Source of the DNA: Martelella radicis
GTDB lineage: Bacteria; Pseudomonadota; Alphaproteobacteria; Rhizobiales; Rhizobiaceae
Assembly (NCBI RefSeq): GCF_014196625.1
Contig: NZ_JACIDZ010000002.1
Location: forward strand, 62,001 to 126,000
Length of the DNA stretch: 64,000 bases
Direction of reading: 5' to 3'
Position 1 is the first letter of the stretch. The number at the start of each line of letters is the position of its first letter. The translations under genes and the position numbers were made by a program. The notes under the pieces are model-generated. The model worked only from the letters and a program-made list of their open reading frames with translations. It had not been told where the DNA came from and searched no databases. Positions 52,444-62,482 of this stretch are shown piece by piece.

Positions 52444-54057
52444 TTAGCGCGGCTCGCTTCTCAGCCCCTTGATGATGGCGAAGCAGGCGAGCAGCAGCAC
52501 GATGGTGAACGGAAAGCCGGTTGAAACCGCCATGGCCTGAAGTGCCGTCAGTCCGCCGCCAAGCAGAAGCGCGATTGCGACCAGCCCCTCGAAGCTCGCC
52601 CAGAAGACGCGCTGCGGAACGGGCGCGTCGACCTTGCCGCCGGCTGTGATCGTGTCGATCACGATCGAGCCGGAGTCCGACGAGGTCACGAAGAAGACGA
52701 TGACCAGGATGATGCCGATGATCGAGGTGATCGTGGCCAGCGGCAGCGCCTCCAGCATGACGAACAGCTTCAGGTCGAGCGGCGCGTTGCCGAGCGCCTC
52801 GTAATTGTTGACGATGATCTCGCGGATCGCGGTATCGCCAAACACCGTCATCCAGACGATCGAAACGACCGAGGGAATGATCAGCACGCAGGTGATGAAC
52901 TCGCGGACCGTGCGGCCGCGCGAAACGCGGGCGATGAACATGCCGACGAAGGGCGACCAGGAGATCCACCAGGCCCAGTAGAACGACGTCCAGCCGTCAA
53001 GGAAGTTCTTGTCGGTTCGCCCGAACGGGTTGGCAAGCTCCGGCAGGTAGCGTGCATAGTCGACGAAGTTCGAGAACAGCCCGCCGAGAATGGCAAGCGT
53101 CGGGCCGACGATAATGACGAAGAACAGCAGGATGCCCGCAAGCGCCATGTTGATCATCGACAGGCGCTGCACGCCGGCGTCCATGCCGGCAACGACCGAA
53201 CCCAGCGCAATGCCGGTGATCGCGATGATCAGAACCACCTTGGAAAGATCGTCCACGGGCAGGCCGAAGATGTGGTTCAGCCCGGCATTGGCCTGTTCCG
53301 CGCCGATGCCGAGCGAAGTGGCAAGGCCGAAGAGCGTCGCAAGAACCGCAAGCACGTCGATGATATGCCCCGTCCAGCCCCAGACGCGGTCGCCGAAGAT
53401 CGGGTAGAACACCGAGCGCATGGCGAGCGGCAGACCCTTGTTATAGGAGAACAGCGCCAGCGCCAGCGCAACGATCGCATAGATCGCCCAGGGATGAAGC
53501 GCCCAATGGAAGATGGTCGCGGCCATCGCCAGGCTTTTTGCTTCCGCGGGGTTTCCGGGCGCGCCGCCGAGCGGCGCCCAGCTTTCGGCCGTTCCGGCGT
53601 TTTCGGCGACGGAGGATGTGAAGTGCGATATCGGCTCGGACACGCCGTAGAACATCAGGCCGATGCCCATGCCCGCAGCAAACAGCATCGCGAACCAGCC
53701 GGTATAGGAATAATCCGGCGTCGCCTCCGCGCCGCCGAGACGGATCTTGCCGTAGGGTGAGAAGATCAGGAAAATGCCAAGCAGGACGAAGACGTTGCCG
53801 GCGATCAGGAAGAACCAGTCGAAGGTCGACGTCAGCCAGTCCCGCATCCCGTTAAAGATGGTCGCGGCCTCCTCCTGAAAGGCCAGCGTCGCCAGCACGA
53901 AGGCGACAACGGCGAGACCTGAGATCAGAAAGACCGGGTTATGGATGTCCAGCCCGAAGGGACCGATGTTCGTCGTGATATTATCCTGACCGATCTCGTA
54001 ATCGGTATCGATAATCTCCGTTTCGCCCTCGGGCTCGGGAATCCCCGTGTCGGTCAT
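52444..54057 (-). CDS. BCCT-family betaine/choline/carnitine transporter
   Basis: A 537-aa, 12-helix secondary transporter. BCCT markers: the FHWALHPWAIYAIVALALA segment with the Trp-rich substrate path (TM4), GVSEPISHF, and a WTSFYWAWWISWSPFVGMFIARVSRGRT block in TM8. The N-terminal tail is long and acidic (first 35 residues). AAGGAG precedes ATG 54057. It takes up quaternary ammonium osmolytes or nutrients such as choline or glycine betaine. A universal stress protein gene lies 61 bp upstream on the same strand, probably co-transcribed. Confidence 0.94.
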   Translation of the reverse strand: MTDTGIPEPEGETEIIDTDYEIGQDNITTNIGPFGLDIHNPVFLISGLAVVAFVLATLAFQEEAATIFNGMRDWLTSTFDWFFLIAGNVFVLLGIFLIFSPYGKIRLGGAEATPDYSYTGWFAMLFAAGMGIGLMFYGVSEPISHFTSSVAENAGTAESWAPLGGAPGNPAEAKSLAMAATIFHWALHPWAIYAIVALALALFSYNKGLPLAMRSVFYPIFGDRVWGWTGHIIDVLAVLATLFGLATSLGIGAEQANAGLNHIFGLPVDDLSKVVLIIAITGIALGSVVAGMDAGVQRLSMINMALAGILLFFVIIVGPTLAILGGLFSNFVDYARYLPELANPFGRTDKNFLDGWTSFYWAWWISWSPFVGMFIARVSRGRTVREFITCVLIIPSVVSIVWMTVFGDTAIREIIVNNYEALGNAPLDLKLFVMLEALPLATITSIIGIILVIVFFVTSSDSGSIVIDTITAGGKVDAPVPQRVFWASFEGLVAIALLLGGGLTALQAMAVSTGFPFTIVLLLACFAIIKGLRSEPR

Positions 54058-54118
54058 AAAAAATCTCCTTGTTTTGCAATCGTTTCGCGCCGGACCGGAT
54101 TGGCCGGCAACCGCCGCT

Positions 54119-54535
54119 TCAGCCGCGGACCAGGAATACCGATGCGTCGGTATGGGTAGCGAGCTGGCCGCCATGCGAATGCATGAAGTGGTCCGCAAGA
54201 TTGGGCACATGAGTGGCCATGATCACCAGATCGCAGCCAAGCTCGCCGACGGTGCGGGCGAGAGACTGATTGAGATCAACGGCGGGATCATGCGCGATAA
54301 CGGAATGGCTGTCTGCACTAATGCCGTTGCGGGCGGATTGTTCCTCGGCAAAGGTCTTGAGCTTTGCCTCGAATTCCTTGGGATTGTGGCCGAGCGAGCC
54401 GGGCGCCGAAGAGGTCACACCGACAAAGGTGACGGGCGCGTCGTAAAGCTTCGCGATTTCGGCTGCCGTCTGAAGAGACCGTGACAGCTTGTCGGCATGC
54501 GCAAGGTCGACGGGCACCATGATTTTCTTGAACAT
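54119..54535 (-). CDS. Universal stress protein (UspA family)
   Basis: A 138-aa Usp fold: FKKIMVPVDLAHADKLSRSLQTA at the N-terminus, a central VIAHDPAVDLNQSLARTVGELGCDLVIMATH and the closing strand ASVFLVRG. The ATP-binding G-2X-G-9X-G(S/T) motif is missing (HSHGGQLATHTDASVF instead), so it is of the non-nucleotide-binding UspA type. It is paired with a BCCT carrier; some transporter-linked Usp proteins regulate osmolyte carriers, which is the inferred role. Confidence 0.9.
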   Translation of the reverse strand: MFKKIMVPVDLAHADKLSRSLQTAAEIAKLYDAPVTFVGVTSSAPGSLGHNPKEFEAKLKTFAEEQSARNGISADSHSVIAHDPAVDLNQSLARTVGELGCDLVIMATHVPNLADHFMHSHGGQLATHTDASVFLVRG

Positions 54536-54835
54536 CTTGAATTACGGTCCTTCACCGTTTGCGGGCTTGCCGACCCGCATATTTCCTTCCTCTTCTGCCT
54601 CGCCTTCAAGGGCGAGCCGGTACGGCTCGACAAAGCCGGACACGAAAATGCCATATTTCAACTAACATCGCCAAAAGCATCACGCAAATCAATCCCTGTC
54701 GAGCCTGCTTGTGAGGTACTGCGGCGCGACACTCGCCGGCAGACCACCCACAGCGCCTGCAGTGCAAGGTTTGAGGGCGCGAGGAGCCGGCTCACACAGG
54801 CGTCGCGCACTGAGAATGCGGAACAGCTAACGTAA
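54536..54835. other. Gene-free stretch upstream of the stress protein gene
   Basis: No supported gene in about 300 bp. It must contain the minus-strand promoter for the usp-BCCT unit. Visible: a small stem GAGCCG/CGGCTC at 54614-54628 in the presumed leader and an AT-richer patch near 54650-54690. An open frame across it on the plus strand lacks a start signal and any family resemblance. Confidence 0.5.
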
Positions 54836-54868
54836 AAAGGCCTCAGCGCTTTGTGCGCCGAGGCCTTT
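54836..54868 (-). terminator. Terminator after the ABC exporter gene
   Basis: A 14-bp stem with one mismatch (54836-54849 with 54855-54868) and a 5-nt loop, with a T-run on the minus strand (AAAAA ahead of the stem on plus). It lies about 35 bp past the exporter stop. Confidence 0.88.
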
Positions 54869-54900
54869 CTGTTTCGACAGGACTGGACGAGGAGTGCGCC

Positions 54901-56727
54901 TTACGCCTCTTCGAGCTGGGGTAGGATCTGAAGTTCGTAAAGCCTGCGATAGGGTCCGTCGTGACCAAGCAGATCGCGCTGCGGACCCTGCTCGAGGATC
55001 TCGCCGTTTTCGAGAACGACGATATTGTCGGCCGAGGTGATGGTCGCCAGACGGTGCGCGATCACGATCGTCGTGCGATCCTTCGTCAGTCGCGCAAGGG
55101 CGTCCTGGACCAGCGATTCGGCATAGGAATCGAGCGCGCTGGTGGCTTCATCGAGGATCAGGATATCGGCATCGCGCAGCATGGCACGCGCGATCGCCAG
55201 TCGCTGTTTCTGGCCGCCGGAAAGGTTGCCGCCATTTTCTCCGACGAAGGAACTATAGCCATTGCTCATATTCATGATGAAGTCGTGCGCATGGGCCGCC
55301 TTGGCTGCCTCGATGATTTCTTCGTCCGAGGCGCCCTGCCGTCCGAGCGCCAGATTTTCCCGGACCGTGCCGTTGAACAGGAATGTATCCTGGCCGACAT
55401 AGGACATGTGCGCGCGCAGGGACTCGAAGGAAATCTGCCTGAGGTCCAGGCCATTGACCGTGATCACCCCTTCATCCGGATCGAACATGCGCATGATGAG
55501 GTTGATGATCGTCGACTTGCCGCCGCCGGAAGCACCCACCAGAGCCGTGGTCTTGCCTGCCGGAAAGACCAGATTGAGGTTCTTGAACAGCGGCTTGTTC
55601 TCGTCATAGGAGAAGCCGACATTGTCGAAATGGATCTCGCCGCCGCCGGGGGGGACCGGCTGTGCGTCTTCAGCTTCCGTCAGCAGGATCGGATGATCCT
55701 TGAGTTCATACATCATCCTGACGCCGACCATTGCTGACTCGAGGTTGACGCGCATGCGGGCCAGCCGCTTGGCCGGTTCATAGGCCAAAAGCAGAGCGGT
55801 GATGAAGGACATCAGCTCACCGGGAGTCTGGCTGCCGCCGACGACCCACAGACCGCTGAGCGCAATCACACCGGCGATCGCGAGGCCGGAAAGTGTCTCC
55901 ATGATCGGGCTTGTGGCAGCCGAAAGCCTGGCAATGCTGTTGGCGCGATGTTCGACCTGGGTGACCTGCTTGTCCATGCGCGTGCGCATGTGCTCTTCCA
56001 GGCCGAATGCCTTGATGATGCGCACGCCGGTGGACGCTTCCTGAACGCTTTCGATGATTTTCGCGAAAGCGGTCAGTTCCTGCTGCATGATATCGCGAAC
56101 CTTGTTGGTCAGATAGCGAACCCCGACAAAAGCCGCCGGCCCGAGGATGAAGGAGACCAGGGAAAGAATCGGCTGCTGAATGAACATCACGATCACCAAC
56201 CCGACCAGCGAGAACAAGTCTCGGATCGCTGAGGTCAGAATCAGATCCATCGCCGTCCGCGCCGCCTGCGCATTGTTCGTCAGACGCATGACAAGGTCGG
56301 AGGACGGGAACTTGATAAAGAAATTCAGGTCCTGTTGCAGTATCCGGCTGAAAATGCTGCTTTGCGTCTTGGCGATGATATTGTTGCCGGCCTTGCTCAG
56401 GATCACGATCTGGAAATAGGTCGCGATACCCTTGACGATGAAGATCAACGCGACGCCGCCGGCAAGCATGAACATCCGGTTCATGTTCTGCGAGACCACG
56501 GTCTCGTTGACGATGTCCTTCATGATCCAGGCACTGAGCGAAGTCATGCCCGCAACGATTAGCATTGCTACGGTTGCAAGGGCGTACCAAGGCGCCTGGT
56601 CTCGGAGGTTCTCCGAAAGAAGACGATAAAGCAGGCTGCGGTTCGCTCTCGGAAGGAACCGCGCCGCCAGCGCGTTGAGCAAACCGGCGAAAGGCTTGGA
56701 TAGCTGCATGGGAATCCGCATTTCCAT
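54901..56727 (-). CDS. MsbA-like ABC exporter (fused permease-ATPase)
   Basis: A 608-aa type IV ABC half-exporter. The membrane domain (about 40-330, six helices) includes VLALIFIVKGIATYF-type helices and coupling-helix SIFSRILQQDLNFF. The ATPase domain (about 365-600) has Walker A GASGGGKST, signature NLSGGQKQRLAIARAM, Walker B ILILDEATSALD and the His switch in IAHRLATI. The homodimer flips lipids, glycolipids or drugs. Three in-frame ATGs (56727, 56721, 56709) make the start uncertain. It resembles lipid A flippases, but substrate is unproven. A 175-bp gap separates it from the mannosidase gene upstream on the same strand. Confidence 0.91.
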   Translation of the reverse strand: MEMRIPMQLSKPFAGLLNALAARFLPRANRSLLYRLLSENLRDQAPWYALATVAMLIVAGMTSLSAWIMKDIVNETVVSQNMNRMFMLAGGVALIFIVKGIATYFQIVILSKAGNNIIAKTQSSIFSRILQQDLNFFIKFPSSDLVMRLTNNAQAARTAMDLILTSAIRDLFSLVGLVIVMFIQQPILSLVSFILGPAAFVGVRYLTNKVRDIMQQELTAFAKIIESVQEASTGVRIIKAFGLEEHMRTRMDKQVTQVEHRANSIARLSAATSPIMETLSGLAIAGVIALSGLWVVGGSQTPGELMSFITALLLAYEPAKRLARMRVNLESAMVGVRMMYELKDHPILLTEAEDAQPVPPGGGEIHFDNVGFSYDENKPLFKNLNLVFPAGKTTALVGASGGGKSTIINLIMRMFDPDEGVITVNGLDLRQISFESLRAHMSYVGQDTFLFNGTVRENLALGRQGASDEEIIEAAKAAHAHDFIMNMSNGYSSFVGENGGNLSGGQKQRLAIARAMLRDADILILDEATSALDSYAESLVQDALARLTKDRTTIVIAHRLATITSADNIVVLENGEILEQGPQRDLLGHDGPYRRLYELQILPQLEEA

Positions 56728-56902
56728 ATGGGTTCGTGGCCTCCATTCTTCGAAGGGACGGCGTTTTCGTCGCGTCCTGATCCCTCATCGGCCTCGGCGC
56801 GAGAGGAATAGGGCAAACGGCATGCAAGAGCAAGTCCTCGTTTGTCCCGCCTTTAGCGGCATTTCACCGATCTTCGCAGGCCAGGGAGCCCTACATTTCC
56901 TC

Positions 56903-59347
56903 TCAGCCCTTCAGACAACTCACGGTAGGCGCGCCTTGTCTGGATAGATGCGACCGGCGCTCGCGCAGAACAGTGATCGTCTTCGGCACGCCGGGCAGCA
57001 GCGTGAAGCAGTTGTCGGTATAGATATCATCGCCGCCATGGTCGTAGGTCACGTAAAGGGCGGGACGATCGCTCGTCAGCGTGATGCGGCGGTTGCCGTC
57101 GGTTCCGGTTTCGACTTCCGACCCGATCCGCGGCGCCCCGAAACGGTAGGCCTTCGGCCGTTGCGGCAGATACTCGTTTTCGCCAAGAGGGTTGCCGGCG
57201 GCATCCTGCCAGTCGAAGACGAGAAAGGCACCGTCGGCCAGGGTCTCTGGGCGGATTCGCGCGACTTCGACGACACCGGCCGCCCTGGCAGTCATCGGAT
57301 AGGAGCCGATTTCCGCCACCTTGCCGGACGCCGCCTCGACGCTCCGCAGCCGCACTGTGATCTGGGTGTCCTCGCGCCTGTCGGAAACAGCGAGCAGCGT
57401 GATCGCGCCGGTCTCGGGGTCCGGCTGCGCCGTGACCATCAGGTCGGAAAAGAAACGGCGGGCGAGATACTGCGTTGCCTTCCAGCCGCCGCCATATTCA
57501 AGACTCGACCAACTCGCCACCGGCCACGTGTCGTTGAGTTGCCAGAAGAGCGTGCCCATGGTGCGCGGCATGCTGGAACGCCAGAACTCGATCGCCGTCT
57601 TCATCGCCAGCCCCTGCCCGAGCTGGCTCAGATAGACCATGTCCTCGAAACCGTCGGGGAAGCGGAAGTAGCGGGCTATGGTTTCCACGATCCGGCTGTT
57701 GCCGCCTTCATTGCGCTGGTGAACATCCATGACGGCGGAGGAGACGTTGCGGTCCTCCTCGGTCGTGAAGCTCTCGATCACCCGCATGGACGGGAAGGAC
57801 TGGAAGCCAAATTCCGAACAAAAGCGCGGCCGGACGCTGCGGTAGTGCTCGAAATCCCTGGCCGAGTGCCAGACATCCCAGAAATGCATGTCTCCAGACG
57901 TGTCCACATGCCAGCCGTCGCCGAAATCGAGACGCCCGACCGAGGGCGAGGACGGGCGGAAGGGCAGGCCGAGATCCTCGTCCTCCACCGCCTCTTCCAG
58001 CGCATGGTTCAGCCGATCGTAGATCGCCAGATAGCGGTCGCGGTTGTCCAGGCTCTCCTTGTACCAGGTCAAGGCGCCGACAAGCTCGTTGTCGCCGCAC
58101 CACAGCGCGATCGACGCAAAGCGCGAAAGCCGGCGCAATTGCTGGCGCGCTTCCTTTCGCACGAGATCGAGAAAGCGGCGATCATGGGCGGGGTAGAGAT
58201 TACAGGCGAACATGAAGTCGTGCCAGATCATCAGGCCGAGCTCGTCGCACAGTTCATAGAACCAGTCGGCCTCATACTGGCCACCGCCCCAGATCCGGAT
58301 CATGTTCATGTTCGCATCGACTGCAGACTGCAACAGGTCGCGGACCTGTTCGGGCGAGGCACGCTCGGGAAGAGCGTCGCCCGGTATCCAGTTCGCGCCC
58401 TTCATGAAGATTTCGCGACCGTTGATCCTGAAGGCAAAGCGGTTGCCGATCTCGTCCGCGTCGGTCAGCAATTCGACATCGCGCAGGCCGATGCGGTAAT
58501 CGCGTGTCTGTCCGCCGAGCGAGACGGCGAGATCATAGAAAGCCTGCTCACCCTGCCCTGCCGGCCACCAAAGGCGCGGATTTTCGACCCTGACGGTGAC
58601 GCAGACGCGATTTTCGCCGGGAAAGGCCCGCAGCGTGGCCGTGGCCTCATGACCGTCGATGGCGACGACCGCCTCCTCGACCGTCGGAGAAAATGCGAAT
58701 GCATGCAAGGTCACATCCAGCTCGACCGCGCCATCCTCGTGGCGCTGGCGGATGGCGACGTCGTCCAGGCGCAGGGGGCCGGTGCGTACCAACGTGATAT
58801 CATCGTAAAATCCGAGCGGGCAGAGCGCGATACCCCAGTCCCAGCCACCGTGGCACTGTGTCTTGCGCAGAAAGTTCAGATGGCCGATCCGGCTGTTGGT
58901 CGTGTGAGGCATCGGAAATTCGGAGTTTTCCGCCCGCCTTTCAGCTTCGAGCGAATTGGAGTGAAACACGACCTCGATCACGTTCTCCCCTTCTCTGAGA
59001 AGCCCGGTCACATCGAAGTCATGTCTGAGAAACTGGCTTTCACAGAACCCGGCGCGCTCGCCGTTGACAAAGACATCGGCCAGGCAATCCACGCTTTCGA
59101 AACGCAGCGAGAAGTGACCTTGCTCAAGTCGATCGAGGTTGAAAGACCGTCTCGCGGTCCAGCCGGAGCGGTGAACCCAGTCGGTTTTGGTCTCGTTGTC
59201 GCGCCAGTAGGGGTTTTCGATCCTGCCGGCTGCAAGCAGGGCTGAGTGGACGTCGCCCGGCACAGACAGGCCGACTGAAACGTCCGCTACCTCGCATGTC
59301 GCCGTCCAGCCATCATTGAGATTCAGTATTTCTGCAGCGTCTGTCAT
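56903..59347 (-). CDS. Beta-mannosidase (GH2)
   Basis: An 814-aa exo-glycosidase releasing mannose from beta-mannosides. Domain order: jelly-roll sugar-binding domain (10-190, with CHGGWDWG), Ig-like domains, then a TIM barrel with FMKGANWIPGDALPER, acid/base Glu in WCGDNE and nucleophile Glu in FCSEFGFQS, the beta-mannosidase variant of the GH2 active site. No signal peptide, so cytoplasmic. ATG 59347 with GGGA at 6 nt is preferred; ATGs at 59362 and 59404 are possible. No mannoside importer is adjacent. Divergent from modA across 213 bp that hold no other gene. Confidence 0.93.
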   Translation of the reverse strand: MTDAAEILNLNDGWTATCEVADVSVGLSVPGDVHSALLAAGRIENPYWRDNETKTDWVHRSGWTARRSFNLDRLEQGHFSLRFESVDCLADVFVNGERAGFCESQFLRHDFDVTGLLREGENVIEVVFHSNSLEAERRAENSEFPMPHTTNSRIGHLNFLRKTQCHGGWDWGIALCPLGFYDDITLVRTGPLRLDDVAIRQRHEDGAVELDVTLHAFAFSPTVEEAVVAIDGHEATATLRAFPGENRVCVTVRVENPRLWWPAGQGEQAFYDLAVSLGGQTRDYRIGLRDVELLTDADEIGNRFAFRINGREIFMKGANWIPGDALPERASPEQVRDLLQSAVDANMNMIRIWGGGQYEADWFYELCDELGLMIWHDFMFACNLYPAHDRRFLDLVRKEARQQLRRLSRFASIALWCGDNELVGALTWYKESLDNRDRYLAIYDRLNHALEEAVEDEDLGLPFRPSSPSVGRLDFGDGWHVDTSGDMHFWDVWHSARDFEHYRSVRPRFCSEFGFQSFPSMRVIESFTTEEDRNVSSAVMDVHQRNEGGNSRIVETIARYFRFPDGFEDMVYLSQLGQGLAMKTAIEFWRSSMPRTMGTLFWQLNDTWPVASWSSLEYGGGWKATQYLARRFFSDLMVTAQPDPETGAITLLAVSDRREDTQITVRLRSVEAASGKVAEIGSYPMTARAAGVVEVARIRPETLADGAFLVFDWQDAAGNPLGENEYLPQRPKAYRFGAPRIGSEVETGTDGNRRITLTSDRPALYVTYDHGGDDIYTDNCFTLLPGVPKTITVLRERRSHLSRQGAPTVSCLKG

Positions 59348-59560
59348 GATGATCCCGTCCATTCCTTCGTCACAGATGATCCTGCGCGGCAATCCGTCGT
59401 TCATCGCCTTTTAATCCATTTAGGTCAGCGCGCGAACCGGCCTGCCACCCGAATCGTCGAAATTTCGACCGGCGCCGGCAAAGGGCGAAGAAAATAGCCG
59501 TTTGACGCTTGTGCCATGGGGATGCACTCTTGCGAGAATCATTTACATCCAAGCATCGCC

Positions 59561-60322
59561 ATGAAAAAAACATCTGCACTCTTCGCCATTCTCGTGATCG
59601 CCGCCGCCTTCGGCGCCACGCGGCCTTCTGCCGCGGAGACGGTCAATATCGCCGTCGCCGCCAACTTCACTGCGGCAGCCGAGGAGATTGCCACCCTCTT
59701 TGCCGAGGAAACCGGCCATGAGGCCGTGCTCAGCTTCGGGTCCACCGGCCGTCTTTACGCCCAGATCCTGCATGGCGCGCCGTTTTCCGTGTTCCTGGCG
59801 GCCGATCAGGAACGGCCGCGCCTCGCAGTCGAGGCGGGTCTGGCGCTGGCGGATAGCCGGTTCACCTATGCTCTTGGCGCGCTGGTTCTGTTCAGCGCCG
59901 AGGAGGGCTTGGTCGATGATGACGGCAGCATTCTTGAGCGACCGGACGACTTCAACCGGATCGCCATAGCCAATCCCGCTTCCGCTCCCTATGGCGCGGC
60001 CGCCGTCGAGACGCTGGAGGCGCTCAAGCTCTACGACAGCCTGAAGGAGAGGATCGTCCAGGGCGAAAACATCACCCAGGCCTTCCAGTTCGTGGCGACA
60101 GGCAACGCCGATATCGGCTTCGTCGCTCTCTCCCAGGTGGCCGGACGCGAAGGCGGATCGCGCTGGCGCGTGCCGCAGGATCTCTACCAGCCCATCGCCC
60201 AGGACGCCGTGCTTTTGAAATCCGGCGCAGACAATCCGGCCGCCATATCGTTCATGGCATTTCTGAAAAGCGACGTCGCCCACAAAATAGTCCAGAACCA
60301 CGGATACCAGATCGCCCCGTGA
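59561..60322 (+). CDS. modA: Molybdate ABC transporter substrate-binding protein
   Basis: A 253-aa periplasmic receptor for molybdate. Signal peptide ([19 protein letters not shown], cleavage near residue 25), then [17 protein letters not shown], the oxyanion-binding [26 protein letters not shown] and the later [10 protein letters not shown], all ModA-type. ATG 59561 begins the signal peptide; an upstream in-frame ATG at 59516 would add an unlikely polar tail. modB follows after 34 bp. Confidence 0.95.
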   Translation: MKKTSALFAILVIAAAFGATRPSAAETVNIAVAANFTAAAEEIATLFAEETGHEAVLSFGSTGRLYAQILHGAPFSVFLAADQERPRLAVEAGLALADSRFTYALGALVLFSAEEGLVDDDGSILERPDDFNRIAIANPASAPYGAAAVETLEALKLYDSLKERIVQGENITQAFQFVATGNADIGFVALSQVAGREGGSRWRVPQDLYQPIAQDAVLLKSGADNPAAISFMAFLKSDVAHKIVQNHGYQIAP

Positions 60323-60356
60323 TTCCCGCAAATTCTGGCAAGGGCAAGGAGAAGAG

Positions 60357-61022
60357 ATGGGGGAAGCCGTATTTCTGACGCTGAAACTGGCGGCGGTCAC
60401 CACTTTCTTCCTGATGCTTCTCGGCGTGCCGCTTGCCTGGTGGCTGGCGCGCTCGGAGCGCTGGTGGAAGGAAGTCATCGGCACGCTTGTCGCCCTGCCG
60501 CTGGTGCTGCCGCCGACGGTCCTCGGCTTCTATCTCCTGATCGCGCTTGCCCCCCAGAGCCCGCTCGGCGAGGCGATCAAGGCGATCACCGGCTTCTCCC
60601 TGCCCTTCACCTTCGCCGGGCTGGTGGTCGGCTCGGTGATCTATTCCCTGCCCTTTGCCGTGCAGCCCGTGCGCAATGCGTTCGAGGCGATCGGCAATGA
60701 TCCGCTGGAGGCGGCGGCGACGCTGAGGGCCGGGCCGTTCGACCGCTTCTTCAATGTCGCGCTGCCCCTGGCGCGCCCCGGCCTTCTGACCGGCGCGATC
60801 CTCGGCTTTGCCCACACCGTCGGCGAATTCGGCGTTGTGCTGATGATCGGCGGCAATATTCCCGGCGAGACCAAGGTCCTCTCCGTTGCCATCTATGACT
60901 ATGTCGAGACGCTGCAGTGGCAGAAGGCCCATATCCTCGCCTTCGGCATGGTCACCTTCTCCTTTGCCGTGATCCTGTCCACCATGCTGATCGAGCGTCA
61001 TGTCCGGAGGCGGTTTCCATGA
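60357..61022 (+). CDS. modB: Molybdate ABC transporter permease
   Basis: A 221-aa inner-membrane permease of about five helices: [15 protein letters not shown] in helix 3, [25 protein letters not shown] as the coupling loop and [18 protein letters not shown], which is the ModB signature. AAGGAG stands ahead of the ATG. The stop overlaps modC by 4 bp (ATGA). Confidence 0.95.
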   Translation: MGEAVFLTLKLAAVTTFFLMLLGVPLAWWLARSERWWKEVIGTLVALPLVLPPTVLGFYLLIALAPQSPLGEAIKAITGFSLPFTFAGLVVGSVIYSLPFAVQPVRNAFEAIGNDPLEAAATLRAGPFDRFFNVALPLARPGLLTGAILGFAHTVGEFGVVLMIGGNIPGETKVLSVAIYDYVETLQWQKAHILAFGMVTFSFAVILSTMLIERHVRRRFP

Positions 61023-62095
61023 GTGAAGCCATGCTCAAGGCCCGGTTCGAAGGCGCTCTCGGCGCTTTCGCGCTCAATGCCGAATTCGAATTTCCGCAAA
61101 ACGGGGTGACCGGGATCTTCGGGCCCTCCGGCTGCGGCAAGACTACTCTGTTGCGCTGTTTCGCCGGCCTGGAGCACCTCAGAAACGGCGCATTTTCGAT
61201 CGATGGCCAAACCTGGCAGGACGCACGACGCTTCCGGCCCGCGCATCGGCGCGAGGTCGGCTATGTCTTCCAGCATGCCAATCTCTTCCAGCACCTGACG
61301 GTGAGGGACAATCTGCGTTTTGCTATCAAGCGCGCGCGCGCCGAAAACACCGGCCGCTTCGACGAACTGACATCCCTGCTCGGCCTTGGCGATCTTCTCG
61401 AGCGCATGCCGGGCCGGCTTTCCGGCGGCGAGCGCCAGCGCGTCGGAATTGCCAGAGCGCTGCTTTCAGCGCCGCGATTGCTGCTGATGGACGAGCCCAT
61501 GTCCGCTCTCGACCTCCAGGCCCGTCAGGACATTTTCCCCTACCTGGAAAACCTCCGCAACACGCTGTCCATTCCCGTGCTCTACGTTACCCATGCGCCG
61601 GAGGAGGTGGCCCGCTTCACCGATCATCTCGTGGTCATGCGCGAGGGCAAGGTCATCGGCGCCGGTCCGACGCCGGATACGCTGGCCAGGCTCGACCTGC
61701 CGCTCGCCCATGAACGCCGCGCCGGCATCGCCGTCGACGCCCGGATTGCCGACATCGACCTCAAATGGCATCTGGCGCTTGCCAAGTTCGACGGCGGCGC
61801 GCTCTGGATCAGCGACGCCGGAAAGGCCGTGGGCGAGCGCGTGCGGCTGATGATCCAGGCCCGCGATGTCTCGATCGCGCTTATCGAAAATCCCAAGGTT
61901 TCGATCGTCAACCGCATTCCGGCGACGATCCGTCAGATCAGCCGCAGCGAAGACCCGTCGGTTCAGGTCGTCACGCTCGAAATGGGCTCCACCGTGATCA
62001 TGGCACGGGTGACGGCACGCTCGTCCTATTTGCTCGACCTGAAACCGGGAATGACCGTCTTTGCCCAGATCAAGTCCGTGGCAATGGTCGATTAA
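61019..62095 (+). CDS. modC: Molybdate ABC transporter ATP-binding protein
   Basis: A 358-aa ATPase: Walker [10 protein letters not shown] (about 34-42), Q-loop YVFQHANLF, signature [16 protein letters not shown], Walker [13 protein letters not shown] and His switch THAPEEV. A C-terminal MOP/TOBE domain (about 290-355, [17 protein letters not shown]) binds molybdate and can give trans-inhibition. ATG 61019 is set by the overlap with modB. Completes modABC, which supplies Mo for molybdoenzymes. No ModE operator was recognised. Confidence 0.95.
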   Translation: MSEAMLKARFEGALGAFALNAEFEFPQNGVTGIFGPSGCGKTTLLRCFAGLEHLRNGAFSIDGQTWQDARRFRPAHRREVGYVFQHANLFQHLTVRDNLRFAIKRARAENTGRFDELTSLLGLGDLLERMPGRLSGGERQRVGIARALLSAPRLLLMDEPMSALDLQARQDIFPYLENLRNTLSIPVLYVTHAPEEVARFTDHLVVMREGKVIGAGPTPDTLARLDLPLAHERRAGIAVDARIADIDLKWHLALAKFDGGALWISDAGKAVGERVRLMIQARDVSIALIENPKVSIVNRIPATIRQISRSEDPSVQVVTLEMGSTVIMARVTARSSYLLDLKPGMTVFAQIKSVAMVD

Positions 62096-62104
62096 AGACT
62101 TAAC

Positions 62105-62126
62105 CATATAAATATATCTTTATATG
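62105..62126. promoter_or_regulatory. 22-bp palindromic operator upstream of metE
   Basis: CATATAAA-TATATC-TTTATATG: perfect 8-bp arms around a 6-bp centre in an AT-rich patch. TTGACA (62130-62135) begins 4 bp later and may be the metE -35; a -10 is poor (GACACT at 62153). The motif resembles operators described for the ArsR-type SAH-responsive regulator (SahR) of methionine-cycle genes in Proteobacteria; this match is from memory. Confidence 0.6.
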
Positions 62127-62158
62127 ATATTGACAATCATGTCCGACCCAACGACACT

Positions 62159-62361
62159 GTGCCTGCTTTGGTTCGCGGCGCGGGATCTTCTCCCGTGGCT
62201 GCGCTAAGAGGGAATCCGGTGCGCTGTCCGTCCTTATCGTCGGCGGCAATTCCGGAGCTGCCCCCGCAACTGTAAGCGGTGAGTGCCTTTCCAAACCGTC
62301 ACTGGAAACCCGGGAAGACGGAAGGGCGCATTGACCCGCGAGCCAGGAGACCTGCCAGGGC
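62159..62361 (+). ncRNA. Cobalamin (adenosylcobalamin) riboswitch
   Basis: Class features in order: GGTTC near 62171, AAGAGGGAATCCGGTG (about 62206-62221), GCTGCCCCCGCAACTGTAAGCGG (written in parts; the CCGCAACTGTAAGCGG core ends near 62279), a CACTGG...GGGAAGACGG segment, and the B12 box AGCCAGGAGACCTGCC (62341-62356). It would lower metE expression when B12 is sufficient, because the B12-dependent MetH can then make methionine. Ends are approximate. Confidence 0.96.
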
Positions 62362-62460
62362 GTCTTTCTGTCCACGGGCGGGGTGTCCCGGTGGTGCTGC
62401 GAATCCGGTGCGGACAGCCCTGTCCGCGCGTGTTTTCCCATGCTTTCCGCCAGCCCATGC

Positions 62461-62476
62461 CCCCAGCATTTTGGGG
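62461..62476 (+). promoter_or_regulatory. Hairpin covering the metE ribosome-binding site
   Basis: CCCCA (62461-62465) pairs with TGGGG (62472-62476), and the GGGG is the only Shine-Dalgarno-like run, 6 nt before the metE ATG. It could be the translational switch of the riboswitch. A GC stem at 62410-62427 followed by GCGTGTTTT is an alternative, terminator-like platform. Confidence 0.5.
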
Positions 62477-62482
62477 TATGAA

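Noticed and set aside
54497-54835. 112-codon plus-strand frame in the gap before the ABC exporter terminator
   Set aside because: No ribosome-binding site, no recognisable domain, and it overlaps the start region of the stress protein gene.
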